NCBI RefSeq assembly: GCF_001645685.2
Contig: NZ_CP017080.1
Coordinates: forward strand, 191,001-255,000
Source: Peribacillus muralis
GTDB taxonomy: Bacteria > Bacillota > Bacilli > Bacillales > DSM-1321
DNA length: 64,000 nucleotides
Direction of reading: 5' to 3'
Shown here: positions 45,241 to 54,969 of the stretch, one piece after another
Position numbering within the stretch: the stretch's first letter is position 1
Layout: every line of letters begins with the position of its first letter
Translations under genes and position numbers: made by a program
The notes under the pieces: model-generated
Told to the model about the DNA's origin: nothing
The model's database searches: none
What the model saw: the letters and a program-made list of their open reading frames with translations, nothing else

Positions 45241-46974
45241 TTAAGCGTTGGAGCATGCCTTCGTTAATTCGGAAGCGTCAACGATTTGCTGTACAGCCGA
45301 TCCCTCAAGCGTTTCTTTTTTCAATAGCTCCTCAACCAGTTCTTCATATTGAGGGCGATTCGCGTCAATCAACATTTCCGTTTCTGAAATCGCTCTGGTG
45401 AATAATTCCTGCATCTTGAGTTCCTTATCGCTTTTATTGAATGTAAGGGTAAATCCGTCTTGAAGCATTCCTGTATCGACCATCTGCTCAAGGAGATGTT
45501 TGGCCTGTTGTACATCGCCGCCTACACCAATGCTGTGTTCCCCTAAATACATTCTTTCAGCTACGCCACCGGCCAAAATCATTTTGACTTGATCCAGCAA
45601 TTCACTTGCTGTAGCCAGATGGAGTTCCTTCGGTATCGGTGCAACATATCCAAGGGCCTCGCCACGGGGAATGATCGTCGCTTTCCGAACGGAGCCAGGC
45701 TTTGTCAAAGCGGCAATCAAGGCATGTCCGCTTTCGTGGATCGCGACCCGCCGTTTTGTATCCATATCGTTCAACGTGCGTGATGTGGCACCTAAAATCG
45801 TACGGTCTATCGCATAATCGAGATCCTGTTTACGGATCATATCTTGTTCATTTCTAAGGGCGTGGCGGGATGCCGTATCGAATAGGGAGCTTAAGTCCGC
45901 GCCGGAGAAACCGGATGTACTTTCGGCCAATTCATCAAGGGATGCAAGGACGTCGGTCGCCAGGCGTTTTCCCTTCGTATGGATATCGATGATTTCCTTT
46001 CGTCCTTGAGTATCGGGAAGTGGGACCTGGAAAGAGAAATCAATCCTGCCCGGCCGCAGAAACGCTTCATCAAGCATATCTTTCCTGTTGGTCGCGGCAA
46101 TGAATAGAATGCCTTCATTCGGATGACCTCCATCCAGTTGTACAAGTAATTCCGTTAACGTTTTCTCCGCTTCTTCGCCGCCATGGGCTTTCCTTTTTCC
46201 AGCCAGTGCATCCACTTCATCGATGAAAATGACCGCTGGCGATTGCTTGCGTGCATTTTGAAAAAGACTGCGGACACGCGCTGCACCGACTCCGACAAAC
46301 ATTTCGTTGAAGGCCGAGCCGCTCGTTGAGAAGAAATTGGCACCTAGCTCTTTGGCTATTGCCTGTGCAAGAAGCGTTTTTCCGGTTCCTGGCGGTCCGT
46401 ATAATAAAATGCCTTGAGGCGGCTTGATTCCTATCTTTTCCGAACGCTCAGGTTCCTTTAGTGTAGTGAGGGTCTGAAGGATTTCCTGTTTGATCTCGTT
46501 CTGCAAGCCTCCTACATCAGCCAAGGTTATTTCAGGTAAAGGCCTAGGGGAGGAGAGGCTTTGTTTCTTGCTGCCGATGCGCAGGCCGCCTTTGGATCTT
46601 TTTTGTATGATCACAGCGGTTGCGGCGAGGGCAGTCAACAACGCGCCCAAAATCCATAATGCCGACTTATTGGTTGAAGAAAAAGAATACCGAACGTTAT
46701 AAGTTTCGACTAGTTTATTGATCATTTGACTGTTGGGAGGAATGCTAGAAACATATTCTCCTTCAGGTGTGGTGATGTGGAGAGTGCCGTTTCTTTTTTC
46801 TTCTATGGAAACAAGAGCCCCATTCTGGGCTTTAATCGTCTTTTCAACCGAAGAAAAGGGAATGACCATTTCCTTTGACTGAGTTACAACATACCAACTG
46901 ATACCACCAATTATCACAATGAAAGCCGTCAGGAACGGCAGCAACTTCGAAACTAATTTAGAGTTCGAATTCAA
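45241..46974 (-). CDS. FtsH-like membrane AAA+ zinc metalloprotease (second copy type)
   Basis: A 577-residue protein with FtsH architecture. Helix 1 is near 12-30, followed by a small outside domain and helix 2 near 104-123. The AAA+ module has Walker A GPPGTGKT at 193-200, the pore loop FVG at 226-228, Walker B VIFIDEVD at 248-255 and arginine fingers in 'LRPGRID'. The M41 peptidase has HESGH at 413-417 and third metal ligand Asp487. All catalytic residues are kept, so it should be an active quality-control protease. It is shorter than housekeeping FtsH (about 640 aa) and lacks the usual C-terminal tail and location by hprT, so I read it as a paralogue. TTG start behind AAAGGAGATG. Confidence 0.82.
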   Translation of the reverse strand: MNSNSKLVSKLLPFLTAFIVIIGGISWYVVTQSKEMVIPFSSVEKTIKAQNGALVSIEEKRNGTLHITTPEGEYVSSIPPNSQMINKLVETYNVRYSFSSTNKSALWILGALLTALAATAVIIQKRSKGGLRIGSKKQSLSSPRPLPEITLADVGGLQNEIKQEILQTLTTLKEPERSEKIGIKPPQGILLYGPPGTGKTLLAQAIAKELGANFFSTSGSAFNEMFVGVGAARVRSLFQNARKQSPAVIFIDEVDALAGKRKAHGGEEAEKTLTELLVQLDGGHPNEGILFIAATNRKDMLDEAFLRPGRIDFSFQVPLPDTQGRKEIIDIHTKGKRLATDVLASLDELAESTSGFSGADLSSLFDTASRHALRNEQDMIRKQDLDYAIDRTILGATSRTLNDMDTKRRVAIHESGHALIAALTKPGSVRKATIIPRGEALGYVAPIPKELHLATASELLDQVKMILAGGVAERMYLGEHSIGVGGDVQQAKHLLEQMVDTGMLQDGFTLTFNKSDKELKMQELFTRAISETEMLIDANRPQYEELVEELLKKETLEGSAVQQIVDASELTKACSNA

Positions 46975-47224
46975 TTTTTCATCTCCTTTAAGAATATAAC
47001 TTCAGTATAAAATTTTTAAACCTGTAATCTATAGGTCTTTATGCCCTAAAATAAAGGTAAATAATGTTAAAGTCAAGGAAAAGGTTTTATTATGGAAGGG
47101 TTATGCATGGTGTCCAGCCTTTTATGGACCTCCAACCTGCACATTAGACTTTTTAAATGCGAAATGCTAAAGTGAAATGGTCTAAGTCATGAAAAAATAA
47201 AATGGTAGAAGAGTGTGAATTTCT

Positions 47225-47803
47225 ATGAGTAAATTTATAAAAGATTATATGATCACGATGAAGGATATCGTTAGGGAAGGTGATCCGATTCTGCGGCAAG
47301 TAACACAGGAAGTTAGCCTGCCGATTTCAGATGAAGATCGTGAAACGTTGGAATGCATGATGCAATATTTGAAAAATAGCCAAGATCCAAAAATGCAAAA
47401 GAAGTATAACCTGCGTGAAGGTGTTGGATTGTCAGCCAATCAGATTGGCTTGAACAAGCGCATGTTCGTCATGTATTTTCCAGATGAAAAGGGGCAGCAG
47501 TATGAATACGCCCTTGTGAATCCGAGGATCGTCAGTCATTCCGCGACAATGATCTATTTACCGCAAAGTGAAGGCTGCCTTTCTGTCGACCGTGATATCA
47601 AGGGCTATGTACCGCGATATGAACGGGTGAAAATCAAAGCTGTGGATGGTAATGGGGAGGAAATTGAGATGCGGCTGAAGGGCTTTGCCGCGATCGTGTT
47701 TCAACATGAGCTAGATCACTTGAACGGAATGATGTTTTATGACCGGATCAATGCTGACAATCCTTTCAAGCTACCGGAAAACGTGGAAGTGAAAAGTCTG
47801 TAA
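47225..47803 (+). CDS. def: Peptide deformylase
   Basis: A 192-residue metallo-hydrolase that removes formyl groups from nascent proteins. Motif 2 EGCLS (116-120, metal Cys119) and motif 3 HELDH (161-165) are intact. Motif 1 reads GVGLSANQ (66-73) instead of the usual GxGLAAxQ, with Ser replacing the first Ala. It resembles B. subtilis YkrB (DefB), including the insertion before motif 1. ATG at 47225 has no strong ribosome site; a later ATG at 47249 has none either. Monocistronic with two terminator hairpins downstream. Confidence 0.88.
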   Translation: MSKFIKDYMITMKDIVREGDPILRQVTQEVSLPISDEDRETLECMMQYLKNSQDPKMQKKYNLREGVGLSANQIGLNKRMFVMYFPDEKGQQYEYALVNPRIVSHSATMIYLPQSEGCLSVDRDIKGYVPRYERVKIKAVDGNGEEIEMRLKGFAAIVFQHELDHLNGMMFYDRINADNPFKLPENVEVKSL

Positions 47804-47811
47804 AGTAAAAA

Positions 47812-47887
47812 AGGCAAAGCGCCATGCTTTGCCTCGGACCGTAGACGATCTCGATTATATATGAGACCGTCTACGGTTTTTAATTTT
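47812..47887 (+). terminator. Two successive hairpins after def
   Basis: First AGGCAAAGC with GCTTTGCCT, loop GCCAT. Then ACCGTAGACG with CGTCTACGGT (47839-47877) followed by TTTTAATTTTT. Confidence 0.75.
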
Positions 47888-47958
47888 TAAAGTTGAATCA
47901 TTACTTTCCACTACGGCGATCAGGAGCCCCCTCAGGAGCGTTAGCCATTCCTGAATCC

Positions 47959-48660
47959 TTAAGCTTGAAAAGGCACTCGCTCAGCCATATGCTTCTGTAA
48001 GTCACTGAATATCGCCATGCTCATTTGCCGATACCCTTCAGAAGTGAGGTGGATGCCGTCATCACTGATGAGACGATCCAGCTCTCCGGAGGTTTTGATA
48101 TAAGAACGGACATCTATCAAAGGCACCTTCAATTCTTGAGCAAGGCTCTTCAATTTCCGGTTATACATGCCGTGCCAGTGCTCGATGCCCCCGACATGGG
48201 AAACGAAATGCCCGATTGAATGCCCGAACTTATCAGCTAGAGATCTATAATACCTGGCAGGATCCAATGGCGGGAGTGTTAATAGGAAGGGGGTGACATG
48301 CTTGTCCTGGACCTGTTTGACAAGTTGGGTGATATTTTCCAGATAGCGCTCGACTGGAACGATCGGCTCGTGATTCCCTTCCGGGTTTTTTGCTACTTCA
48401 GCCCAATGGAAATTACAGTCATTTCCCCCGACCTCTATTAAAACGATATCGGGATTTTCCGACATGACATCTTTCTCGATCCGGCATACCAATAGGTCGG
48501 AGTTGTCATTGAAAACCCCTTTATTCAAAACCTCGACGTAGGGCAAGGATTCCGTCAGCTTGGCTAATGAATTCGGGTAATTTTCCTTTATGATCCGCAG
48601 CCTGCCTTTAACATAAGAAATGCCTCTGGTTAAACTGTCTCCAAAACAGACGATCTTCAA
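47959..48660 (-). CDS. SGNH/GDSL-family hydrolase
   Basis: A 233-residue lipase/esterase-type hydrolase. Block I with the nucleophile is 'IVCFGDSLTRGISY' near the N-terminus, block III is 'VLIEVGGNDCNFHW' (Gly-x-Asn), and block V is 'SDDGIHLTSEGYRQMS' (Asp-x-x-His). No signal peptide is visible, so it should act inside the cell on an unknown ester. I choose the TTG at 48660, six bases after GAGGTGAG; a GTG at 48669 would lie inside that ribosome site. Confidence 0.8.
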   Translation of the reverse strand: MKIVCFGDSLTRGISYVKGRLRIIKENYPNSLAKLTESLPYVEVLNKGVFNDNSDLLVCRIEKDVMSENPDIVLIEVGGNDCNFHWAEVAKNPEGNHEPIVPVERYLENITQLVKQVQDKHVTPFLLTLPPLDPARYYRSLADKFGHSIGHFVSHVGGIEHWHGMYNRKLKSLAQELKVPLIDVRSYIKTSGELDRLISDDGIHLTSEGYRQMSMAIFSDLQKHMAERVPFQA

Positions 48661-48740
48661 ACTTCTCACCTCGATATATGTGTTACTTATATTTTAGTTG
48701 CAGATTGTTTTTTCGGCAATCTTTACCCGCTAAGGGCAAC

Positions 48741-48770
48741 AAAAAAGCGCTGGATATCCAGCGCCTTTTC
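48741..48770 (-). terminator. Terminator of the MFS drug exporter gene
   Basis: Perfect palindrome GCGCTGGATATCCAGCGC; on the minus strand followed by TTTTTTG, on the plus by CTTTTCG. Confidence 0.8.
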
Positions 48771-48781
48771 GTTAGTTACTA

Positions 48782-50287
48782 TCATGATTCCTTTTTTGCG
48801 GTCGTTTCCACTCTCGTTTTTCCCATAAAGAATACAGTGATGGCTGCAAGCCCGATCGGGATGAGCGCCAAAGTGAATATTAATGAAATGGAATCGGACA
48901 TGGCATGAACGATTTTATCCAAGATGAAGTCCGGGATCTCGGCCCGTGCATCGGATTGGAAGAGCTGACGTGGATCTTTCAGCAAACCTGGATCCGGTCC
49001 GCCTTGCATTCCTTTGAATGCGTCCGCCATCTTACTTGTGAATACATTGTTTTGGATCGCTCCATAAATCGTGACACCTAGCGTCATTCCAAAAGAACGA
49101 AGGAAGGAGTTTGTAGAGTTTGCCGACCCTCGGAACCTCGGCTCCAGATTATGAATGGAGGCAATGGGTAATAGGGAAAAGGAAAAGCCCATGCCAAAGC
49201 CTGTCAGGATCATGAACAACGTCAATGAAGTCCTGCTAGTTTCAGGGGTAATCGTCCCTAAGAGCAGCATTCCGACAAAATAGCAGATGACGGAAATCGT
49301 CATTAAGTTACGGAAGCTTGTTTTTGTATTGAATATCCCGCCAATGGCACTGCCGACTACAGAACCGAGCATCATCGGTGTGAGAATCAATCCAGCATTG
49401 GTTGCAGAGCCACCGTAAACGGCCTGGACGAAAATCGGGATATAGACCGTTAAAATGATGAATGTACCACCATAAAGAATCGCTAAAATTTGGGAAGTGG
49501 CAAACAGTCGTCTTTTAAACAGCCACAATGAAATGATCGGATCTTTCGCTCTTCTTTCGAAAAAGAAAAAGGATACGAAGAACACGGCAAAGCTAGCAAA
49601 CAGAGCAATGATCGGAGCAGAAGACCAACCATACTCCCCGCCCAATTCAAGCGCAAACATTAAGCTGACAACGGCAATGACGAGCGTAGCCGCGCCGCCC
49701 CAATCGATTTTTTGTTCTTGGGTGTTTGCCGACTCCTTGTAATATCTCGAGATGAAAAATAACGATATGATGCCAATTGGAACGTTGACGTAAAAAATCC
49801 AATTCCAGCTGGAATATTCAGTGATATACGCACCTAAAAGCGGGCCCAATACACTTGAAGCACCGAACACTGCACCAAAAAGACCTGTTAATTTCCCGCG
49901 CTTCTCTGGCGGGAAAATATCAAAGATGATGGTAAAGGCAATGGGCATAAGGGCTCCGCCGCCTATTCCCTGGATCGCACGGAAGATGCTCAATTGCACG
50001 ATGCTTTGGGCCATGCCGCATAAAGCCGATCCGATCAAAAAGACGATAAGCCCAAAAATAAAAAATCTTTTTCTTCCATACATATCGGAAAGCTTACCGA
50101 AAATCGGCATGCTTGCCATCGTTGCAACCATATAGGCAGATGTGACCCAGACAAACTTATCGAACCCGCCTAAATCAGAAACGATCGTTCCCATGGCAGT
50201 CGCAACGATCGTATTATCCATTGCTGACATCAAGATGCCCAATAAAAGCCCGGCAACAATGAATTTCTGGTTTTTTTGATTGTTCAT
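48782..50287 (-). CDS. DHA2-type MFS multidrug exporter
   Basis: A 501-residue, roughly 14-helix transporter of the EmrB/QacA group. Signatures are 'SAMDNTIVATAMGTI' in helix 1, motif A 'GKLSDMYGRKRFFIFGL', and motif C 'GAVFGASSVLGPLLGAYITEY'. It is divergent from a MarR gene 129 bp away, the usual drug-inducible pair. Drug substrates cannot be predicted. ATG start behind GAAGGAGG. Confidence 0.85.
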   Translation of the reverse strand: MNNQKNQKFIVAGLLLGILMSAMDNTIVATAMGTIVSDLGGFDKFVWVTSAYMVATMASMPIFGKLSDMYGRKRFFIFGLIVFLIGSALCGMAQSIVQLSIFRAIQGIGGGALMPIAFTIIFDIFPPEKRGKLTGLFGAVFGASSVLGPLLGAYITEYSSWNWIFYVNVPIGIISLFFISRYYKESANTQEQKIDWGGAATLVIAVVSLMFALELGGEYGWSSAPIIALFASFAVFFVSFFFFERRAKDPIISLWLFKRRLFATSQILAILYGGTFIILTVYIPIFVQAVYGGSATNAGLILTPMMLGSVVGSAIGGIFNTKTSFRNLMTISVICYFVGMLLLGTITPETSRTSLTLFMILTGFGMGFSFSLLPIASIHNLEPRFRGSANSTNSFLRSFGMTLGVTIYGAIQNNVFTSKMADAFKGMQGGPDPGLLKDPRQLFQSDARAEIPDFILDKIVHAMSDSISLIFTLALIPIGLAAITVFFMGKTRVETTAKKES

Positions 50288-50366
50288 TTATTTTCCTCCT
50301 TCGTTTCAACCAGTTCATGAATTTGCTTTACATGGTTGAAAGGTGAACGTTAAGATTAAACAAAAC

Positions 50367-50391
50367 ATTTATCTTCAAAATCAAGATAAAT
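50367..50391. promoter_or_regulatory. Inverted repeat in the MFS/MarR intergenic region, likely operator
   Basis: ATTTATCTT, 7 nt, AAGATAAAT, perfect. It lies between the divergent genes, 26 bp before the MarR start. Confidence 0.55.
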
Positions 50392-50416
50392 TTAAGTTTA
50401 AAAGGGGTGGCATTTT

Positions 50417-50896
50417 ATGTCAAGCGGTAAAGAGGTAAATGTAGCTCTATTAGAGAGTTTGACTCATGGCTTGCAGCGGTTCGGAATGAGATCCGTTTTA
50501 TTTCAACAAAACATGGCCCAAAAGATAGGGGTGACCCATACGGACCTGAAGACTGCAGAAATATTGAAAGAAACAGGCGCGATAACTGCAGGTGAGTTAG
50601 CAAAAATAACAGGATTGAGCACTGGTTCGGTTACTGCGCTAATCAATCGCCTTGAAAAATCCGGTTATGTAAAAAGAGAACAGGATCATAAGGATGGAAG
50701 GCGGGTCATGATTGCACCGATAACAGAAAGGCAGGAACAGATCAAATCGCATTATCAATCACTATCGGTGGCCACGCATGATTTATGCTCCGCCTATAAC
50801 GAGCAAGAGCTGCTATTCGCCATCCAATTTATTGAGGATATCACAAATATCATGGATAAAGAAATCGACATATTAATGAAGGAGCGTGAAGGATAA
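50417..50896 (+). CDS. MarR-family regulator of the divergent MFS exporter
   Basis: A 159-residue winged-helix regulator. The DNA-binding core is 'LKETGAITAGELAKITGLSTGSVTALINRLEKSGYVKREQDHKDGRRVMI', split as helix-turn-helix plus wing. Target is probably the divergent DHA2 exporter and itself via the repeat at 50367-50391. ATG start behind GGGGTGG. The ligand is unknown. Confidence 0.82.
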   Translation: MSSGKEVNVALLESLTHGLQRFGMRSVLFQQNMAQKIGVTHTDLKTAEILKETGAITAGELAKITGLSTGSVTALINRLEKSGYVKREQDHKDGRRVMIAPITERQEQIKSHYQSLSVATHDLCSAYNEQELLFAIQFIEDITNIMDKEIDILMKEREG

Positions 50897-50933
50897 ATAA
50901 TTGATATATCCACTTTCCATAAAAATTTATATT

Positions 50934-50952
50934 GATAATGATTTTCATTATC
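50934..50952. promoter_or_regulatory. Fur box of the efe operon
   Basis: GATAATGATTTTCATTATC matches the 19-bp Fur box GATAATGATAATCATTATC at 18 positions; 44 bp before efeO. Confidence 0.88.
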
Positions 50953-50995
50953 TGCTAATATGAATCTACAAATCATATTAAAGGGAGAATACATT

Positions 50996-51841
50996 ATGAA
51001 GAAAGCAAAGGCTTCATTAGCAGTCCTGCTATCCACCAGTCTATTATTCGGATGTGCGCAGGAAAACGAAGGGACTAAGCCGGCAGATGACAAAGCCAAA
51101 CAAAAAAGTGTGAGTAAGCTGGATGATGTTTCGAATGAGTACCGCGAATATGCGATCAATGAAATAGAAGAGTTTGTAAAAGCTACGGAAGAATTTACGG
51201 CGGCGGTATCAGCCGGTGATTCCAAAAAGGCAAAGGAATTGTACGCGCCAGCCCGTATGCATTATGAGAGGGCAGAACCGATTGCTGAAGTATTCGGTGA
51301 CCTAGATCCGAAAATCGATGCACGTAAAGGCGATGTCAAGGATGAAGAATGGGGCGGGTACCACCGCATTGAAATGGGATTATGGCAAGAAAACACGACA
51401 AAAGGATATGAAAAGTATGCAAAGCAGCTGATGAGCGATGTCAATTTGCTTCGTGCCAAAGTTGAAACGGTTGAGGTGACGCCGGATTTATTGATCACGG
51501 GTGCAGTCGATCTATTGAATGAAGTTTCAACAAGTAAAGTTACAGGCGAAGAGGATAGGTATTCTCATACGGATTTATATGATTTCGTTGCCAATGTTGA
51601 AGGGGCCGAAAAGATTTTTGAATTGCTTACTCCAGCGTTAAAAGAAAAGGATGCAAAGCTTGCTGAGGAAATCCAACAGCGTTTCGACGAAGTATACGCT
51701 CTGCTTGAAAAGCATAAAAAAGGAGATGGATACATCTCATATACGGATTTAAAGAAACCCGAAGTTAAAGAGTTAAGCCAAGCGATCGATGCCTTGGCTG
51801 AACCACTTTCGCAAATAGGGATTGTAACGGAGGGATCATAA
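50996..51841 (+). CDS. efeO: Iron uptake lipoprotein EfeO (EfeM-type, imelysin domain)
   Basis: A 281-residue lipoprotein with lipobox LFGC (Cys20). The M75/imelysin helical domain follows, with the signature 'ARMHYERAEPIAEVFGDLDPKIDARKGD' region containing HxxxE-type iron ligands, and 'GGYHRIEMGLW'. It lacks the N-terminal cupredoxin domain of E. coli EfeO, so it is of the short EfeM type as in B. subtilis YwbM. It captures iron outside the cell for EfeU. Start ATG 50996 behind AAAGGGAGAA; the Fur box at 50934-50952 controls the operon. Confidence 0.88.
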   Translation: MKKAKASLAVLLSTSLLFGCAQENEGTKPADDKAKQKSVSKLDDVSNEYREYAINEIEEFVKATEEFTAAVSAGDSKKAKELYAPARMHYERAEPIAEVFGDLDPKIDARKGDVKDEEWGGYHRIEMGLWQENTTKGYEKYAKQLMSDVNLLRAKVETVEVTPDLLITGAVDLLNEVSTSKVTGEEDRYSHTDLYDFVANVEGAEKIFELLTPALKEKDAKLAEEIQQRFDEVYALLEKHKKGDGYISYTDLKKPEVKELSQAIDALAEPLSQIGIVTEGS

Positions 51842-53128
51842 TTGAAGGAAAATACGCCGAATGCTGAAACCGGGCTTTTCACTAAAAAAGTGAGTCGCCG
51901 CAATATGTTGAAAACGGCAGGAGTCGGTGGAATCGGAGTCGTCATAGGAGCATCTGGAATTGGCGGGCTGCTGACGCTCTCCGATACAAGGGCGAAGGGG
52001 CAAACGAAAGATATTGTCCCTTTTTATGGATCGCACCAGGCGGGAATCACTACTGAAACACAGGATAACTTGTATTTCGCTTCATTGGAAGTCACCACTG
52101 ATAATAGATCTGACTTAATTCAGTTATTCAAGGATTGGACAGGGGCCGCTGCCCAGATGACGGCGGGAAACTTGGTAGGAGAAGCATCTCTTAATCCGAA
52201 TATGCCACCAAGGGACACGGGGGAAGCGAAAGAATTATCACCCTCCAATTTAACGATTACCTTTGGCGTCGGGCCGACTCTGTTTTCAAAGGATGGCAAA
52301 GACCGATTTGGCTTGAAATCGAAAAAACCTGCCGAATTGAAGGATCTGCCCAAGTTCCCTTTGGATGCTCTGGAAGATTCATGGTGCGGTGGGGACATAT
52401 GCATTCAAGCTTGTGCCGATGACCTGCAAGTCGCTTTTCATGCCGTCCGGAACTTGGTGAGGATAGGAAGAGGGAAAACGATCATTCATTGGGCGCAGAC
52501 GGGTTTTCAACGGACTAAGCAAGCCGATTCGGAAAAGACGACACCGCGTAATTTATTCGGTTTTAAGGATGGCACGGGCAATCCGGATACGAATGATGGC
52601 AGTGAAATGAATGAGCATGTTTGGGTAAAGGCAGGGGACGGACCTGACTGGCTTGTTGGCGGCAGTTATATGGTGGTGCGCCGAATCCAGATGTATATCG
52701 AGGTTTGGGACCGTACAATATTGAAGGAACAAGAAAACACATTTGGGCGCCACCGGGACAGCGGGGCTCCAATAGGGAAGAAAAATGAGTTTGATCGTGT
52801 TGATTTGGAAGCGAAAGATTCAAATGGAAACCTGATCATCCCGGAAAATTCCCATATGAGCTTATCCAGGGGGGACGGAAAAGCAAAAATCCTGAGGCGT
52901 CCTTATTCATATGCAGATGGCATGGATCCCAAAACAGGCAGCTTCAATGCTGGTCTGCTATTCATTTGTTTTCAGCGAAACCCGAGTAAACAATTCATCC
53001 CCATACAGGAGCGTCTGGCAAAAAATGATAAGCTCAATGAATATATCGTTCACAGGGGAAGTGCGATGTTTGCTTGTTTACCAGGTGTGAAAAAGGGTGG
53101 ATTTATAGGAGAGTCCCTTTTTGGATAA
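51842..53128 (+). CDS. efeB: Tat-exported DyP-type heme peroxidase EfeB
   Basis: A 428-residue dye-decolorising-type peroxidase. The N-terminus carries a twin-arginine signal (SRRNMLKTAGVGGIG at about 19-33). The heme-site motif is 'FGFKDGTGNPD' with catalytic Asp243, and the proximal His is probably in 'TFGRHRDSGAP'. It oxidises ferrous iron for uptake through EfeU. TTG start directly after the efeO stop, behind GGAGGG. B. subtilis YwbN is the counterpart. Confidence 0.9.
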   Translation: MKENTPNAETGLFTKKVSRRNMLKTAGVGGIGVVIGASGIGGLLTLSDTRAKGQTKDIVPFYGSHQAGITTETQDNLYFASLEVTTDNRSDLIQLFKDWTGAAAQMTAGNLVGEASLNPNMPPRDTGEAKELSPSNLTITFGVGPTLFSKDGKDRFGLKSKKPAELKDLPKFPLDALEDSWCGGDICIQACADDLQVAFHAVRNLVRIGRGKTIIHWAQTGFQRTKQADSEKTTPRNLFGFKDGTGNPDTNDGSEMNEHVWVKAGDGPDWLVGGSYMVVRRIQMYIEVWDRTILKEQENTFGRHRDSGAPIGKKNEFDRVDLEAKDSNGNLIIPENSHMSLSRGDGKAKILRRPYSYADGMDPKTGSFNAGLLFICFQRNPSKQFIPIQERLAKNDKLNEYIVHRGSAMFACLPGVKKGGFIGESLFG

Positions 53129-53153
53129 ATTGAATTTCAAATTGGGACGTAAG

Positions 53154-53190
53154 ATCGCCAGCGTGGATTTAATCCGGGTTGGCGATTTTA
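53154..53190 (+). other. Hairpin between efeB and efeU
   Basis: ATCGCCA with TGGCGAT, then TTTAG; an inner GGATT with AATCC adds to the stem. It may lower readthrough to efeU. Confidence 0.4.
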
Positions 53191-53214
53191 GTTCATGAAT
53201 GAGGAGGGGCGAAA

Positions 53215-54969
53215 ATGAACGTTTTTAAATGGAAGAGCGGGATAGTGGTTTTGATCATCAGTCTTTTATTTATTATGCCTGGTGTCAGAATGGTCTCGGC
53301 AGGTGAAAATCACGATCAGCTTTTTGTTTATATTGGCGATAGTTTAATGAAGGTAAAATCCGGCGAAGTTGGGCAGGTATCGAAAAACATCGATTCATTC
53401 GAGAAAGATTGGGAAACGATTAAAACGGACAGCGAAGGTGCGAAGAAAGTAAGCAAAGAGCTGCAATCCGTAAAAAGTGCCTTGAAAGATGAAGCGTCAA
53501 CGGCTGAAATCAAAAAACGGCTTTCGGCATTATCAAGTGCGCTTGTCACCTATGACACGAACGAAAACCCCGTTGACAAGACGGACTATAAAAAACGGAT
53601 ACAATCTCTTCTGCCTTTAATAGATGAGCTGGACGCTTCGATAGCGGCAAAGGACTTCGATCAAGCTAACGTCCAATATGCCAACCTGCTGAATCAGTGG
53701 ACAGAAGCGGAGGTTGTGGTCAGGGAAAAAAGTGTGGCTGCATATGGCGAGATTGAAACGAAAATGGCGTTTGTGCGGATTGCGATTACACAAGATCCTC
53801 CCGATCAGGAAAAAGGCAAGAAAAATGTAGCTGAATTAAAAGGACTAATGGAGGATTTCCTCGCTGGCAAAGTGGAAAAAGAAAGCAAGAAGACCACCTA
53901 TTCACTTACAGATGTAACGCAGCTGCTCCAAGGAAGTGTAAGGAATATTGAAAAAGACGACATTGGTTCGGCCGTTGATCGTTTAAATGAAGTTTTAACG
54001 ATTTGGCCTAATGTCGAAGGGGAGGTCTCTACAAGGGACAGCAAGCTTTACAGTGATATGGAAACGAAAGTCCCTACCGCCATCAGCCTCCTGCAATCGA
54101 AGAATATAAAGGCGGAGGAAGCAAAGGCGATCGTAGCTGATTTAAACACAAGATTACTGCCTTTGATTGATGATACAAGTTATACAACTTGGGATGCTGC
54201 ACTGATTCTGTTAAGAGAAGGACTGGAAGCGCTCTTGATTGTAGCCACATTATTATCTTTCCTGAACAAAATCGGGCAAGCGGACAAGCAGAAATGGATT
54301 TGGGCAGGGGTTGGAGCGGGTTTAGCTGCCAGTTCCATATTAGCTGTCATCATCAACATCGTATTCTCACAGATCACGGCTGCATCTAGTCGGGAATATA
54401 TCGAGGGAATCACTGGAATAATAGCAGTATTGATGATGTTGACGATTGGCATTTGGCTTCATAGTAAATCGAATGTCCATGCATGGAACCGATATATAAA
54501 CAAGCAAATGAACGAGGCCATCGCGACGGGAAGCATCATCTCATTTGCTTTAATAAGTTTTCTATCCATATTCCGTGAGGGTGCGGAGACGATTATCTTT
54601 TATGCAGGAATGGCACCTTATATGGATATAAAGCAGCTGATAAGCGGGATTTTACTTGCCTTCCTCATTTTAGTGGTGATTGGGATCATTATGCTTCGCT
54701 ATAGTGTGAAATTACCGATGACCATATTCTTTAAAGTGGCGACGCTACTCATATATGCCTTAGCATTCAAGATACTCGGAGTCTCTATCCATTCGCTTCA
54801 AGTTTCCCAAGTAATACCGACGAATGTGATCAGCCCCTTCCCGTTCATTGAAGCGATAGGTCTATATCCAACGATCGAAACGCTTATGCCGCAAGCTGTT
54901 CTGATTTTGTTGATCATATTTGCTGCTTATTGGGTTAAAAAGAGTAATTCCTTACGTACTTCAGGATGA
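53215..54969 (+). CDS. efeU: FTR1-type ferric iron permease EfeU with long N-terminal domain
   Basis: A 584-residue membrane protein. Residues 1-30 are a signal peptide or first helix, and 31-320 an outside helical domain built from related segments. Residues 325-575 hold seven membrane helices of the FTR1/OFeT family. Both iron-translocating REGxE motifs are present: REGLE at 334-338 and REGAE at 454-458. It is longer than B. subtilis EfeU (about 480 aa) because of the outer domain, which may collect iron. Third gene of efeO-efeB-efeU; ATG start behind GAGGAGGGG. Confidence 0.87.
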   Translation: MNVFKWKSGIVVLIISLLFIMPGVRMVSAGENHDQLFVYIGDSLMKVKSGEVGQVSKNIDSFEKDWETIKTDSEGAKKVSKELQSVKSALKDEASTAEIKKRLSALSSALVTYDTNENPVDKTDYKKRIQSLLPLIDELDASIAAKDFDQANVQYANLLNQWTEAEVVVREKSVAAYGEIETKMAFVRIAITQDPPDQEKGKKNVAELKGLMEDFLAGKVEKESKKTTYSLTDVTQLLQGSVRNIEKDDIGSAVDRLNEVLTIWPNVEGEVSTRDSKLYSDMETKVPTAISLLQSKNIKAEEAKAIVADLNTRLLPLIDDTSYTTWDAALILLREGLEALLIVATLLSFLNKIGQADKQKWIWAGVGAGLAASSILAVIINIVFSQITAASSREYIEGITGIIAVLMMLTIGIWLHSKSNVHAWNRYINKQMNEAIATGSIISFALISFLSIFREGAETIIFYAGMAPYMDIKQLISGILLAFLILVVIGIIMLRYSVKLPMTIFFKVATLLIYALAFKILGVSIHSLQVSQVIPTNVISPFPFIEAIGLYPTIETLMPQAVLILLIIFAAYWVKKSNSLRTSG

